DNA of 64,000 nucleotides from Phycisphaerales bacterium (GCA_028278245.1 JANQEQ010000012.1:1-64000); one strand, 5' to 3'; numbered from the stretch's first letter, positions 37,313 through 46,465 are shown. The notes: generated by a model not told the origin, from the letters alone. Made by a program: numbers and translations.

Positions 37313-38506
37313 TCACGCGGCCAAATGCACTGATGCTTGCAGGGGTGGCGGACCTTCAGATGGAATCAATGAAGCAGCTACCGAAGGCATCTGGAAGTCG
37401 TTTATCGAACGTAGCGACGTGTAGCAGAAGTGTTCATTCTTGAGTTGGTTCAGCGCGTGACGGAGGTAACTCAAGGATTGTTCGTGTGGTACATCGATGA
37501 ATGCCTCGAGACGGAGGGTTGCATCTGATATATCTGAGTGTTTCAAATGACGTGACCACAGGTGTGTGAGGTTCACTTTGCCGTCGGAACATGTGTGCAG
37601 GAACGGTTCGAGTGCTGTTGGTTTGCCGACGATGAGAGCTGCATGGGTACCAATTTGGTACGATGGATCGTGTGCATCAGTGATTATTGGTTTTGTGGGC
37701 GATGGGAATTTCTCAATCCAGTTCTCAGCCAAGCGCTCGTGAGCTTCTGCAGATGCCACTACAACAAAGGAAATTGTTGCATGTCCAGCGCCATTTCCAA
37801 CAGCGGTGCATGCTACAGGTTGGGCTTTATGCTCCGTGAAGTAATTATGTATCTGCCATGCTTCTCCTGTTTTGTCCTCAACGATCGCGTCATAAACGTG
37901 TGCTGCATGTTGGTGATTCATCCAGCTGATTGGATGCATTCCACAAAGATGCAGAGGAACATTCGAGTGTAATTGATCTGCGGAGCGCATTCTGATGTAA
38001 GCGTGCGTCTCGCTGTACAAATTATCAAGTTCCTGATGGAGACGTGAACGCTGTTCGGAATGTGGAATGTCAGCTAAAATTTCGATCTTCGCAACGTCAC
38101 CAAGTGGATGTTGAAGAATACCAGCGAAACAGCTGGTGATATTGATATTCAATTCTTCAAAAAGCCGACCAAAGATGCGAATGGGGAGTTTGTGTAGTGG
38201 ATCAGGCCCAACAAATTCCAGGTAATCTGTCCCTGCCCGTCCACGATCAAAGCGCTCACCCTGGAGTGGGGCAATATGCCGATCACGGGAGGGGCGATGC
38301 CAATCTAGTTGATCTGCACCAATTTCAGCTTCTGGACCAACCAGAACAAGTGTCGCATGAGCATATCCATCATCGCCAACAGATGCTTGAAACTGCGGTC
38401 TGAGGTGAGTACCAGACTTCTTTTCGATCTGATGAAATGTATTTGCCCCAAAGCCAAGGTGATCAGGTGTTGACTGAAAGAGTTCTGCAATTTGTGTTCT
38501 GGACAT
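37313..38506 (-). CDS. Duplicated ACT-like domain protein
   Basis: 397 residues, not in a family I can name. It appears to consist of two related halves of about 190 residues. Each has a strand segment ('AHATLVLVGPEAEIGA' and 'HATISFVVVASAEAHE') and then an ACT-like unit. The first unit reads 'GPDPLHKLPIRIFGRLFEEL', then 'NINITSCFAGIL' and 'VAKIEILADIPH'. The second has 'KVNLTHLWSRHLKHSDI' and 'ATLRLEAFIDVPHEQSL'. ACT domains bind amino acids and regulate metabolism, as in GcvR. No catalytic motif or membrane segment is seen. GGAGA lies seven bases before the ATG. The final residues are Pro/Leu-rich. It is transcribed away from the qmo operon; a regulatory link is possible but unproven. Confidence 0.6.
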   Translation of the reverse strand: MSRTQIAELFQSTPDHLGFGANTFHQIEKKSGTHLRPQFQASVGDDGYAHATLVLVGPEAEIGADQLDWHRPSRDRHIAPLQGERFDRGRAGTDYLEFVGPDPLHKLPIRIFGRLFEELNINITSCFAGILQHPLGDVAKIEILADIPHSEQRSRLHQELDNLYSETHAYIRMRSADQLHSNVPLHLCGMHPISWMNHQHAAHVYDAIVEDKTGEAWQIHNYFTEHKAQPVACTAVGNGAGHATISFVVVASAEAHERLAENWIEKFPSPTKPIITDAHDPSYQIGTHAALIVGKPTALEPFLHTCSDGKVNLTHLWSRHLKHSDISDATLRLEAFIDVPHEQSLSYLRHALNQLKNEHFCYTSLRSINDFQMPSVAASLIPSEGPPPLQASVHLAA

Positions 38507-39152
38507 CGTATTTCTCCATTCTGATGTTGGGGATATTGAAGTGTGTCTTCGTTATCCAATACACGCAGAAATAGAGGAATAATCTCACCCAAATTGAAAT
38601 TTTCTCGGAATATCAACAACACCTTATGAATGTGACTGAATAGATGTTGTTCCGTAGAGGTGCCCGTTTGAGTAAAACTATGGGAATCCCCACATCGAGA
38701 AGTTGCTGCACAATAAATCACAAATTTCATTTCTTTGACCAAACAACTCTGGCCGTTTGCAGATGATCTGATCCCACCTCCCCAGATTGTGGGAGTCAAC
38801 TTTTTTCCTCCGCTTGGACGTTAGCAACTTGCCATCATTCAATTTCTTACAGATCAAACAACTCTCTAAAAACTCAGGAATATTCCATTTCAAACACCTT
38901 ATTGCAACTCGTTTTCAACAACCGGTACATCCATCCGTAATATCGCGATAAAAATCACGATTGAGATAAATTCGCAATCATGAATCTATCACATTGCTTT
39001 CTATTTCTATCACAAAGTTCAGAGCGAGATGTTTTTCGAAACATACTTGTGGATCGAAAAATCTTGACAGAATATCTGTAACTGATAGCCTGAGTTGAAA
39101 TTCAAGATCTTTACACGATCAACAACAAGAAGCTATTGCGGGACAAAGCCTC
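38507..39152. other. AT-rich promoter stretch before the qmo operon
   Basis: No convincing gene. Minus-strand frames at 38305-38799 and 38678-38893 lack motifs and ribosome sites. The part from 38900 on is AT-rich and should hold the qmoA promoter. TTGACA occurs at 39064-39069 with a poor -10 (TAGCCT) after 16 bases. A TTCG-loop hairpin lies at 39029-39044. Confidence 0.5.
39029..39044. promoter_or_regulatory. Hairpin/palindrome upstream of qmoA
   Basis: ATGTTT - TTCG - AAACAT, a perfect six-base-pair inverted repeat about 20 bases before the TTGACA-like hexamer. It could be an activator or redox-regulator site for the qmo-dsrJOP operon. TTCG loops are also stable in RNA. Confidence 0.35.
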
Positions 39153-40412
39153 ATGAACGAAAGCGCAAAACCCGTTCTGGTCATTGGTGGGGGCATCGCG
39201 GGGATGACAGCCGCAGTTGAAGTTGCTGAAGTCGGGTACCCCGTCATCATTGTTGAAAAGGAAGCGTATCTTGGTGGGCGGGTGATGCGCACACATCAGT
39301 ATTTCCCCAAGATGTGTCCGCCAACCTGCGGATTTGAAATCAACATTCGCAGGATCAGGCAAAACCCTAGAATTTCAGTTCACACGCTTGCCACAGTTGA
39401 GGAAATATCAGGCAACGTGGGAAAATTCAGAGCCAGGGTCAAACTGAATCCGCGGTATGTCACCGGTGAGCACTCAATTGACGATTCCATCACGGAAAAA
39501 CTCACTTCAGAACGAGACAACGATTTCAATCTGGGACTGGACAAAACCAAAGCGCTCTACCTGCCGCACAAAATGGCATATCCACATGAATATGTGCTTG
39601 ATCGCGAAGCGCTGAGCGCAGCAGAAACGGACACACTCACAGAAATCTGTCCCGACGGTGCGATTGATCTTGATATGAAAGAGGAAGAGCTTGAAATCGA
39701 TGTCGGCGCGGTCATCGTGGCTACCGGCTGGCGTCCCTATGATGCCACTAGGCTCGACAATCTCGGCTACGGGCAGTTTTCCAACGTGGTTACCAACGTC
39801 ATGATGGAACGTATCGCCTCGTCGGATGGTCCTACCGGGGGAGAAATTGTACGCCCATCAGACGGCAATACGGCAGAAAACGTCGCTTTCGTCCAGTGCG
39901 CTGGATCGAGGGATGAGAATCACCTCCCCTACTGTTCCGCGGTCTGCTGCATGGGTTCACTCAAGCAGGTTCGCTATCTCAGAGAACAGAACGAAAATGC
40001 CAAAGCCACGGTTTTCTACATCGACATTCGCACAATAGGCAGACTGGAAAAATTCTATTATGACATGCTGGATGATTCAAATGTTTCGTTTGTCAAGGGC
40101 AAGGTGGCAAAGATCAATGAGGACTCTGCAAGCGGTAATCTGACCCTGGATGTTGAAGACACGTTGGCGCGCGAAACACATCACGATCATTTTGACATGG
40201 TGGTTCTGGCAACAGGTGTGGTTCCCAACTCCGCCGATACCCCGATTCCCCTTGACCTGAAATATGATGAGTACGGCTTCATTGATGGTGCAACCGATAT
40301 CGACGGCGTATTTGCCGCCGGCTGCACAAGACATCCATGTGATGTCGCTCGTTCCACAAAAGATGCAACCGCAGCAGCACTCAAGGCAATTCAGTGCCTG
40401 AACAGAGGATGA
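39153..40412 (+). CDS. qmoA: QmoA, FAD-binding HdrA-like subunit
   Basis: 419 residues. The dinucleotide fold 'VLVIGGGIAGMTAAVEVAE' opens the protein and is followed by 'LGGRVMRTHQYFPKMCPPTC', the cysteine motif typical of QmoA. HdrA signatures 'VIVATGWRPYD', 'VQCAGSRDENHLPYCSAVCC' and the end 'GCTRHPCDVARSTKDATAAA' are present. Qmo is the quinone-interacting membrane-bound oxidoreductase of sulfate reducers, which passes electrons between menaquinone and APS reductase. QmoA holds FAD in the cytoplasm. It is first in the operon, with qmoB starting eight bases later. No aprAB genes are nearby, so its partner is uncertain. Confidence 0.92.
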   Translation: MNESAKPVLVIGGGIAGMTAAVEVAEVGYPVIIVEKEAYLGGRVMRTHQYFPKMCPPTCGFEINIRRIRQNPRISVHTLATVEEISGNVGKFRARVKLNPRYVTGEHSIDDSITEKLTSERDNDFNLGLDKTKALYLPHKMAYPHEYVLDREALSAAETDTLTEICPDGAIDLDMKEEELEIDVGAVIVATGWRPYDATRLDNLGYGQFSNVVTNVMMERIASSDGPTGGEIVRPSDGNTAENVAFVQCAGSRDENHLPYCSAVCCMGSLKQVRYLREQNENAKATVFYIDIRTIGRLEKFYYDMLDDSNVSFVKGKVAKINEDSASGNLTLDVEDTLARETHHDHFDMVVLATGVVPNSADTPIPLDLKYDEYGFIDGATDIDGVFAAGCTRHPCDVARSTKDATAAALKAIQCLNRG

Positions 40413-40419
40413 TGATCTC

Positions 40420-42693
40420 ATGGAAGACAAGACCGGCGTCTTCATTTGCACTGGCTATGGAATCGCAGAAGCGCTCGATATCGAGGCTTTATGCAAAGTA
40501 GTCACTGACGATTGCAGTGTTCCATTCTGCAAAACCGTGGAGTCCTGCGAAGGGGCTTCACTGCAATCGATCATCGAGGAAATCAAAAACGAAAGTCTGA
40601 ATCGGGTGATCATTGCAGGAATTTCACGGCGACAATATGCCGATCACCTGTTCCCCGATGATGTCATTGTGGAGATGATTGCGCTGCGTGAGCATGTCGT
40701 CTGGTGTCAACCACCCGGAGAAGAAGATACACAAATGATGGCGGAGGATTATCTCCGCATGTACATCACCAAAGTCCAGAAAATGCAGGTTCTGGAACCA
40801 TTCCAGTCCGAAGAGGAAATCAATAAAAGCATTCTCGTCGTCGGCGGCGGTATCACCGGCATAACTGCTGCTCTGGAAGCCGCTAACGCAGGCTACGAAG
40901 TCCAACTCATCGAAAAGACCGAACAACTGGGGGGCTGGCTCGCAAAACAACACAAATCGATCCCGACAAAAGCCCCCTTCCGAGACTTGGAAGAGACCGG
41001 TATCGACGAACTCATCACACAGATAAATGATAACCCGCGCATCACAGTACACACTTCCGCCAACAACAGCAGCATCTCCGGTGCACCCGGTCTCTTCGAT
41101 GTCACTTTGACCTCAACAGGAAATGGTCAACCCGAAGGTGAAAAGATCGACTCATTCCGAGTTGGCAGTATTATTCAGGCAACCGGCTGGAAACCAACCG
41201 ATCCACGAGATCATCTGGAGTATGGCAAGGTTGAAGATGTCATTCGCAACGTTGATCTGGAAGAGATCATCAAAGAACACGGCCGGATTATTCGCCCATC
41301 CGACGGCAAGGAAGTCAAAAGCATTGCGTTTATTCAATGCGGTGGTTCGCGAGCAAAGGAACATCACTCCTACTGCTCATCGATATGCTGCCTTACGTCA
41401 CTCAAACAGGCCATGTACCTGCGTGAGAGTGATGACGACGCCAAGGCATATATCTTTTATGAATTCATGCGCACTCCCGGCCTGTATGAAGATTTTTATC
41501 GCCGAGCCCAGGACGATCCCGGAGTGTTCCTGACCAGGGGAGAAGTCGCAGAAGTCACTCGCAACGGCGAAGGCCAACTTGTCCTCACAGCGCAGGACAC
41601 CATGCTTGCCGAGGAGATACAGGTCAAGGTTGACATGGTGGTACTCGCCGCCGGTATGATCCCCAACGCTGCCGACGGTGAAGCAATTCGGGCACTGGCC
41701 GATGCCAAGATCACCATCGCCAAAGGGGAATCCGAAGCGCAACAGCAGGCTGCGGAAGAAAAGGTCGAGCAGCTCAAACACCATGAAGGAACGGAAATCC
41801 TGAATCTGAACTATCGACAGGGACCTGACCTGCCGAGCCTTGAATATGGATTCCCGGATTCACACTTCATTTGCTTCCCCTACGAAAGTCGACGCACCGG
41901 AATCTACCCAGCCGGTAGTGTTCGCCAGCCGATGGATGGATCAGGAAGCAGAGAAGATGCAACCGGGGCGGCGTTGAAAGCGATCCAATGTGTCGAGATG
42001 ACTTCCCGTGGTGAAGCCGTGCATCCCCGTGCGGGCGATAAATCCTATCCGGACTTCAATCTGCAACGATGTACTCAGTGCAAACGCTGCACTGAGGAGT
42101 GTCCTTTCGGTGTGCTCAATGAGGATGAAAAAGGCACACCACTGCTCCAGGCTACGCGGTGTCGTCGCTGCGGTGTATGCATGGGTGCCTGCCCTGAACG
42201 CATCGTTTCCTTCAGGGATTACTCCGTGGATATCGTGGGATCGATGATCAAGGCAATCGAAGTACCGGATGAGTACGAAGAAAAACCGAGGATCCTGGCG
42301 CTGCTCTGTGAAAACGATGCAATACCGGCAATGGATCTGGCGGGACAACACCGCCTTCAATCCAATCCGTTCGTCCGCGTTGTCCCGGTTCGATGTCTCG
42401 GATCAGTCAATTTTGTGTGGATCACGGAAGCCATATCGGCCGGCTATGACGGCGTCATTCTAATCGGTTGCAAGTACGGAGATGATTACCAATGTCACTT
42501 CATCAAGGGAAGCGAGATCGCCTCGGCCCGTAGTGACAATATCAGAGAAAAACTGGAACAAATGGCGATGGAGAACGAACGCGTCGAACTCCATCAGCTT
42601 CAAATATCAGAGTATGAAAGAATTCCGGAGATCTTTAATAAGTTCATGGAGGTGATTGAGGAGTACGGCATGAATCCCTTCAAGGGCATGTAA
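40420..42693 (+). CDS. qmoB: QmoB, HdrA-MvhD fusion subunit
   Basis: 757 residues. After 130 residues typical of QmoB comes an FAD fold, 'ILVVGGGITGITAALEAANA', and 'VAFIQCGGSRAKEHHSYCSS'-type HdrA motifs ('IAFIQCGGSRAKEHHSYC'). Two 4Fe-4S clusters lie near residues 550-590 ('CTQCKRCTEECP', 'CRRCGVCMGACP'). The last 150 residues are the MvhD-like domain with 'VRCLGSVNFVWI' and 'GCKYGDDYQCHF', ending 'NPFKGM' as in known QmoB. It links flavin chemistry to Fe-S transfer and might support electron bifurcation or confurcation. A GAGGA motif overlaps the qmoA end. Confidence 0.92.
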   Translation: MEDKTGVFICTGYGIAEALDIEALCKVVTDDCSVPFCKTVESCEGASLQSIIEEIKNESLNRVIIAGISRRQYADHLFPDDVIVEMIALREHVVWCQPPGEEDTQMMAEDYLRMYITKVQKMQVLEPFQSEEEINKSILVVGGGITGITAALEAANAGYEVQLIEKTEQLGGWLAKQHKSIPTKAPFRDLEETGIDELITQINDNPRITVHTSANNSSISGAPGLFDVTLTSTGNGQPEGEKIDSFRVGSIIQATGWKPTDPRDHLEYGKVEDVIRNVDLEEIIKEHGRIIRPSDGKEVKSIAFIQCGGSRAKEHHSYCSSICCLTSLKQAMYLRESDDDAKAYIFYEFMRTPGLYEDFYRRAQDDPGVFLTRGEVAEVTRNGEGQLVLTAQDTMLAEEIQVKVDMVVLAAGMIPNAADGEAIRALADAKITIAKGESEAQQQAAEEKVEQLKHHEGTEILNLNYRQGPDLPSLEYGFPDSHFICFPYESRRTGIYPAGSVRQPMDGSGSREDATGAALKAIQCVEMTSRGEAVHPRAGDKSYPDFNLQRCTQCKRCTEECPFGVLNEDEKGTPLLQATRCRRCGVCMGACPERIVSFRDYSVDIVGSMIKAIEVPDEYEEKPRILALLCENDAIPAMDLAGQHRLQSNPFVRVVPVRCLGSVNFVWITEAISAGYDGVILIGCKYGDDYQCHFIKGSEIASARSDNIREKLEQMAMENERVELHQLQISEYERIPEIFNKFMEVIEEYGMNPFKGM

Positions 42694-42719
42694 CATAAAG
42701 GAGCATCCGGAGGTACATC

Positions 42720-42773
42720 ATGACGAAACCCGCTGTGCATCACTGCAACGTGTGCAGGAGATTCATACAATGA
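42720..42773 (+). CDS. Mini-ORF with CxxC motif, coupled to qmoC
   Basis: Seventeen codons plus stop: MTKPAVHHCNVCRRFIQ. A strong GGAGG lies six bases before its ATG, and its TGA overlaps the ATG of qmoC exactly (ATGA at 42770-42773). It fills the only sizeable gap in the qmo operon. The HHCxxC group could bind a metal or a heme, or the ORF may only deliver ribosomes to qmoC. It is too short to recognise by family. Confidence 0.5.
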   Translation: MTKPAVHHCNVCRRFIQ

Positions 42774-44035
42774 CTACTCCTTTGGCCGATAGCGGAAAAC
42801 CGATCCTGGTTGAGCCGGATCTGGACTTCATCCGGGCAATCCGGGATCACGGCGGAGATTCACTCAAGAAATGTATCCAGTGTGGTACGTGCTCTGCAAC
42901 CTGCACCATCACTCCTGATCACGATCCCTTCCCCCGGAAGGAAATTGCCTGGGCTAACTGGGGGATGAAAGAACGACTCTTTGCCTCCCCTGATATTTGG
43001 CGCTGTTATCAATGTAATGATTGCTCAGTCAGGTGTCCGCGTGATGCAAGACCGGGTGATATTCTCAACATTGTCCGACGTGAGTGCATACAGCATTATG
43101 CATTTCCCAGGTTTCTCGGTCGATGGTTGAATCAACCTCACCACATTCCCTTATTGCTCGGCATTCCCGCAGCCCTTCTTGCCCTTACTATGGTGGTAAG
43201 AGATCCGATAGAAAGTGTTTTGGGAATCGAAAAATACGACAGTCAGCATATTATCTATTCCTATTCCAGCCTGTTCCCCCATTGGGTACTCAACACGTTT
43301 TTCCTTTCGCTGACTGCGCTGGTGATCATCACGTTTGTTATTAGTGTCGCGCGTTTCTGGAGTGCGATGAAGGATGCTGCCTCTCACGAACGAATTGCCA
43401 AGCCCCAGAAAAATCTCTTCCCCAGCATCATGTCAGTGCTCAAAGCCGTCGTAAAACATGATAAGTTTAATTTGTGTGACGATGCGAAATCGAGATTCCT
43501 ACCCCATTTTCTCCTGGTTTTTGGCTTCGTTTCCCTTGTTATTACTGTAACGTGGATGGTTACCGCAAGGTATAATCCCGTGATATTAATCGACTTCAAA
43601 TACCCCCTTGCATTCCTGAATCCGTGGAAAATGCTGGCGAATGTGGGCGGTATTGCAATTACAGTCGGTTGCCTGCTGATGATTCGAGACCGCCTGAGAA
43701 ACAGCGGAAGAGCCGGCTTTGGTAATTATTTTGACTGGTCGTTTTTATTAAATGTCTTAATCGTGGCGCTTACCGGTTTTGCAGCAGAACTCATGCACTA
43801 TCTGCGGCTGGAACCGCATCGACACGTAGTTTACTTTGTCCACCTTGTCTTTGTGTTCACTCTCATTATCTATATGCCCTATACCAAATTTGCCCACATG
43901 GTGTATCGAACCGCCGCACTTGTATTCATCGAGCATTTCGGCATGAACTCAGACGAGCCAGATTCCCCGGCTGGTAATCGCAGCTGTGGCAAACCAGAGG
44001 TAATGGACGATGTTCAAGAAACTGCAACAGTATGA
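42770..44035 (+). CDS. qmoC: QmoC, HdrC/HdrE-like Fe-S and heme b membrane subunit
   Basis: 421 residues from the ATG at 42770, which has AGGAG eight bases upstream. The cytoplasmic N-terminus has two cluster motifs, 'CIQCGTCSATCTI' near 36 and 'CYQCNDCSVRCP' near 79, then 'DARPGDILNIVRRE', a hallmark of QmoC and HdrC. Six hydrophobic segments follow (roughly 125-400), the HdrE/NarI-like part with histidines for heme b, such as 'ELMHYLRLEPHRHVVYFVHL'. It carries electrons between menaquinone in the membrane and the QmoAB subunits. Its end overlaps the start of the dsrJ-like gene by 26 bases, which ties the two modules into one transcript. Confidence 0.9.
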   Translation: MTTPLADSGKPILVEPDLDFIRAIRDHGGDSLKKCIQCGTCSATCTITPDHDPFPRKEIAWANWGMKERLFASPDIWRCYQCNDCSVRCPRDARPGDILNIVRRECIQHYAFPRFLGRWLNQPHHIPLLLGIPAALLALTMVVRDPIESVLGIEKYDSQHIIYSYSSLFPHWVLNTFFLSLTALVIITFVISVARFWSAMKDAASHERIAKPQKNLFPSIMSVLKAVVKHDKFNLCDDAKSRFLPHFLLVFGFVSLVITVTWMVTARYNPVILIDFKYPLAFLNPWKMLANVGGIAITVGCLLMIRDRLRNSGRAGFGNYFDWSFLLNVLIVALTGFAAELMHYLRLEPHRHVVYFVHLVFVFTLIIYMPYTKFAHMVYRTAALVFIEHFGMNSDEPDSPAGNRSCGKPEVMDDVQETATV

Positions 44036-44408
44036 TAAAGGCACGCGTTACGTTGCGCTTGTTGTGCTCGTCATATTGATCCCCCTTGCTTACAGCATTG
44101 TGAAGCCTATCTTTGCGCATAATGATCCGATCACAGAGGTATTTCTGGAAAAGCCTGATCCCTCACACACCAGTTGTGTAAGAGACACAACCTACATGCG
44201 ACTCCATCACTGGGAACTCCTGACGAAAATCCGGGAGGAGGTCGTACGTTACGGGAACAGAACAATTGAAATTCGCGACGGGAAGAAGGAAGCAATTGGT
44301 CTCAATGATTGTCGCAATTGCCATACCAGCCGAGAACGATTCTGTGATCGCTGTCACAACGCTGTTAATCTCTATCCTGAATGTTGGGGGTGCCATTACT
44401 ATCCGTAA
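44010..44408 (+). CDS. dsrJ: DsrJ-like triheme cytochrome c
   Basis: 132 residues. One N-terminal membrane anchor (about 15-32) puts the rest outside the cytoplasm. Three heme-binding motifs crowd the C-terminus: CRNCH (101-105), CDRCH (112-116) and CWGCH (125-129). 'SCVRDTTYMRLHHWELL' near residue 55 matches the DsrJ segment whose Cys is proposed to ligate one heme in the unusual His/Cys way. GAGG precedes the ATG, which lies inside the qmoC 3' end. In sulfur bacteria DsrJ is part of DsrMKJOP. Here it follows QmoC instead of DsrK. Confidence 0.88.
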   Translation: MFKKLQQYDKGTRYVALVVLVILIPLAYSIVKPIFAHNDPITEVFLEKPDPSHTSCVRDTTYMRLHHWELLTKIREEVVRYGNRTIEIRDGKKEAIGLNDCRNCHTSRERFCDRCHNAVNLYPECWGCHYYP

Positions 44409-44466
44409 GAAATCCACCGTTCTGGTGGTGCCTATATAAAAACACCCTCTCAGAAGGAGAGGCAAG

Positions 44467-45207
44467 ATGAACAGAAGAGAATTCCTGGAAGCCGGCGGAG
44501 GCATACTTTTCGCAGGAGTATCCTGCGCCTATGCCGGACACCTGCTGACATCCTATGCGACAAAAACTACAGGCGAGGATAGCCCGGCATTCGGTAAAAA
44601 AATGGGGATGGTCATTGATGTCAACAAATGCCGAAAAGGATGCACGGAATGTCTTAAAGCATGCAAGGCTGAAAACAACATCGCGCAACCTGGAGATTCG
44701 AGGTGGGATGTCCATTGGATCAGGAAAGTCACGCTCAAGGATAAGAACAACACAAATGTTCCCGAGAAACCTGTTGTTCTATTGTGCAATCACTGCGACA
44801 AACCTCCCTGCGCGCAGGTCTGCCCGGTCCAGGCAACTTTCAAACGACCCGACGGAATCGTTATCGTCGATTATCACAGGTGCATTGGATGCAGGTATTG
44901 TGTGATTGCATGTCCCTACAACGCCCGGTACTTCAACTTCAAGGAGGCTGAAGTCTGGTCCAACAAGGGATATCCCAGAAGAACCCACGGCGTTGCCGAA
45001 GCATGTAATCTCTGCGCCCACCGTTTGGAAATAGGTGATGTTCCTGCATGTGTCGTAGCATGTCAGAACATCGGGGCGGGTGCAATAACTGTGGGTGACA
45101 TGAACGATCCTGAGAGTGATATCTCAAAATTGATCGCAAACAATTCGACTAAGCGCATCAGAATGGATCTGGGTACGGAGCCAAAGGTGCATTATATCGG
45201 TCTGTAG
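44467..45207 (+). CDS. dsrO: DsrO-like periplasmic ferredoxin subunit
   Basis: 246 residues. The N-terminus MNRREFLEAGGGILFAG has the twin arginine and hydrophobic core of a Tat signal, so the folded protein is exported. Four ferredoxin-type cysteine groups follow: one around residues 55-66, 'CNHCDKPPCAQVCP' near 107-120, 'CIGCRYCVIACP' near 139-150 and 'CNLCAHRLEIGDVPACVVAC' later. The closing 'AGAITVGDMNDPESDISKLI' is typical of DsrO. It would pass electrons between the triheme cytochrome and the NrfD-like membrane subunit. AGAAGGAGAGG lies before the ATG. Confidence 0.9.
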   Translation: MNRREFLEAGGGILFAGVSCAYAGHLLTSYATKTTGEDSPAFGKKMGMVIDVNKCRKGCTECLKACKAENNIAQPGDSRWDVHWIRKVTLKDKNNTNVPEKPVVLLCNHCDKPPCAQVCPVQATFKRPDGIVIVDYHRCIGCRYCVIACPYNARYFNFKEAEVWSNKGYPRRTHGVAEACNLCAHRLEIGDVPACVVACQNIGAGAITVGDMNDPESDISKLIANNSTKRIRMDLGTEPKVHYIGL

Positions 45208-45229
45208 ATGTTTCTCTGTGAGGTGCCGC

Positions 45230-46435
45230 ATGGAGGTTAAATTTGAAAGTGTTGAGGGGAGATCATTACAGTATTACCTGTTGCTGTTGGTACTTGCATT
45301 GATGGCCGCAGCAGGTGCTGCGGTTACATGGTGGGCCAGCATATCGGGACTGTGGATAACCGGAATGACCAACCGCATTCCGTGGGGCTTCCAGATCGTG
45401 ATGGCGGTGTATTACATCGGTTTCTCTGAAGGATGTCTCGTCGTCGCCGGTTTGTATGGTGTTTTCGGGAAGCGTGAATACAAGCCATTTGTAAGAATCG
45501 CAGTTTACCTTGCCATGCTCTTTCTGATCGCAGGACTTCTATCGATCTTCACCGACCAGGGCAGGATGGACAGGGTATTTGTCGAACCATTCATCCATTT
45601 CAATCTCCAGTCGATGTTCTCGATCAATCCGATCTTGTATCTCGGTCACATCGTGATCTGTCTGATTTTTCTCGGGGCGTTATTCAAGGAAAAAGAAGGA
45701 TTCACAAGAGTCATCGCTACACTTGCTTTTGCCTGGGCTTTTTGTGTCCACAGCGGTACGGGAGCGATTTTCGGTTACGGTGCGCGTGAGCTTTACGAAT
45801 CGCCGATGCTTCCGGCAACCTTCGTGGCTGCAGCCATGGCATCCGGCATTGCCCTGATGATCGTCGTTATCGTCTCACTTTTTAAGATTACCAAACGACA
45901 GGTAGATGACGGCCTGATTCTGTGGCTGGGGAAACTCATGGCCGTCACGATTACCGTTGTCGTTTATTTCGTGTTCGTGGAAAATGCATACCGGGCTTAC
46001 ATCGTCGAGCTGCGCGAAGCGGCTCATTATTATTTGTTCGGCGGTTTCCACAGCATCTTGTTCTGGTTCGGGCTTGTACTCTGTGGAATGATCCTACCCA
46101 TGCTGATTATCTTCAATCGGAAAACCGGACATTCCGTGCGCTGGGTTATCATTGCTTCGGTATTGGTACTCTTCGGAGTTCTGTGCGAAAGATATGTGAT
46201 TGTCCTGCCCGGCCTGACACATCCTCCCGACCTCTTCCCCGGCATGGAAATCACGACCGTTCCCGGAATTAAAGTCGACGACGGCGTCGTCAGCTATTCG
46301 ATCAGTTTTGTTGAAGTGGTTCAGGCACTGGGTGTCGTCGGTGTGATCGGCTTCCTGTTTGTGTTCGGATTAAAAGTACTCAAGCTGCTTCCAAACGAAG
46401 CACGAGTTCTCGATCACCACACACCAGCATCCTGA
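45230..46435 (+). CDS. dsrP: DsrP-like NrfD-family membrane subunit
   Basis: 401 residues from the ATG at 45230 (GAGG eight bases upstream). About ten membrane segments fill the protein. 'GMTNRIPWGFQIVMAVYYIGFSEG' style sequence ('NRIPWGFQIVMAVYYIGF') in the first third marks the NrfD/DsrP group, which oxidises or reduces quinones without carrying its own cofactor. It follows dsrO after 22 bases and is the last redox gene. Together DsrJOP would form a membrane unit facing the periplasm. Whether it binds QmoABC is unknown. Confidence 0.9.
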   Translation: MEVKFESVEGRSLQYYLLLLVLALMAAAGAAVTWWASISGLWITGMTNRIPWGFQIVMAVYYIGFSEGCLVVAGLYGVFGKREYKPFVRIAVYLAMLFLIAGLLSIFTDQGRMDRVFVEPFIHFNLQSMFSINPILYLGHIVICLIFLGALFKEKEGFTRVIATLAFAWAFCVHSGTGAIFGYGARELYESPMLPATFVAAAMASGIALMIVVIVSLFKITKRQVDDGLILWLGKLMAVTITVVVYFVFVENAYRAYIVELREAAHYYLFGGFHSILFWFGLVLCGMILPMLIIFNRKTGHSVRWVIIASVLVLFGVLCERYVIVLPGLTHPPDLFPGMEITTVPGIKVDDGVVSYSISFVEVVQALGVVGVIGFLFVFGLKVLKLLPNEARVLDHHTPAS

Positions 46436-46447
46436 TGAATCAATCCC

Positions 46448-46465
46448 GGTTCGTGCAAACGAACC
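46448..46465 (+). repeat. Hairpin after the dsrP stop codon
   Basis: GGTTCGT - GCAA - ACGAACC, a seven-base-pair stem with a stable GNRA loop, 13 bases after the dsrP stop codon. There is no T run, so it may protect or separate the operon RNA rather than end it. Confidence 0.5.

Noticed and set aside
38305-38799. A 164-codon minus-strand ORF overlapping the ACT-like gene
   Set aside because: Same strand, other frame; its product looks like an out-of-frame shadow and has no start signal.
39153-44035. Methanogen-type heterodisulfide reductase HdrABC
   Set aside because: The QmoA cysteine motif, the QmoB MvhD end and the HdrC/HdrE fusion in one protein identify Qmo; no HdrB gene is present.
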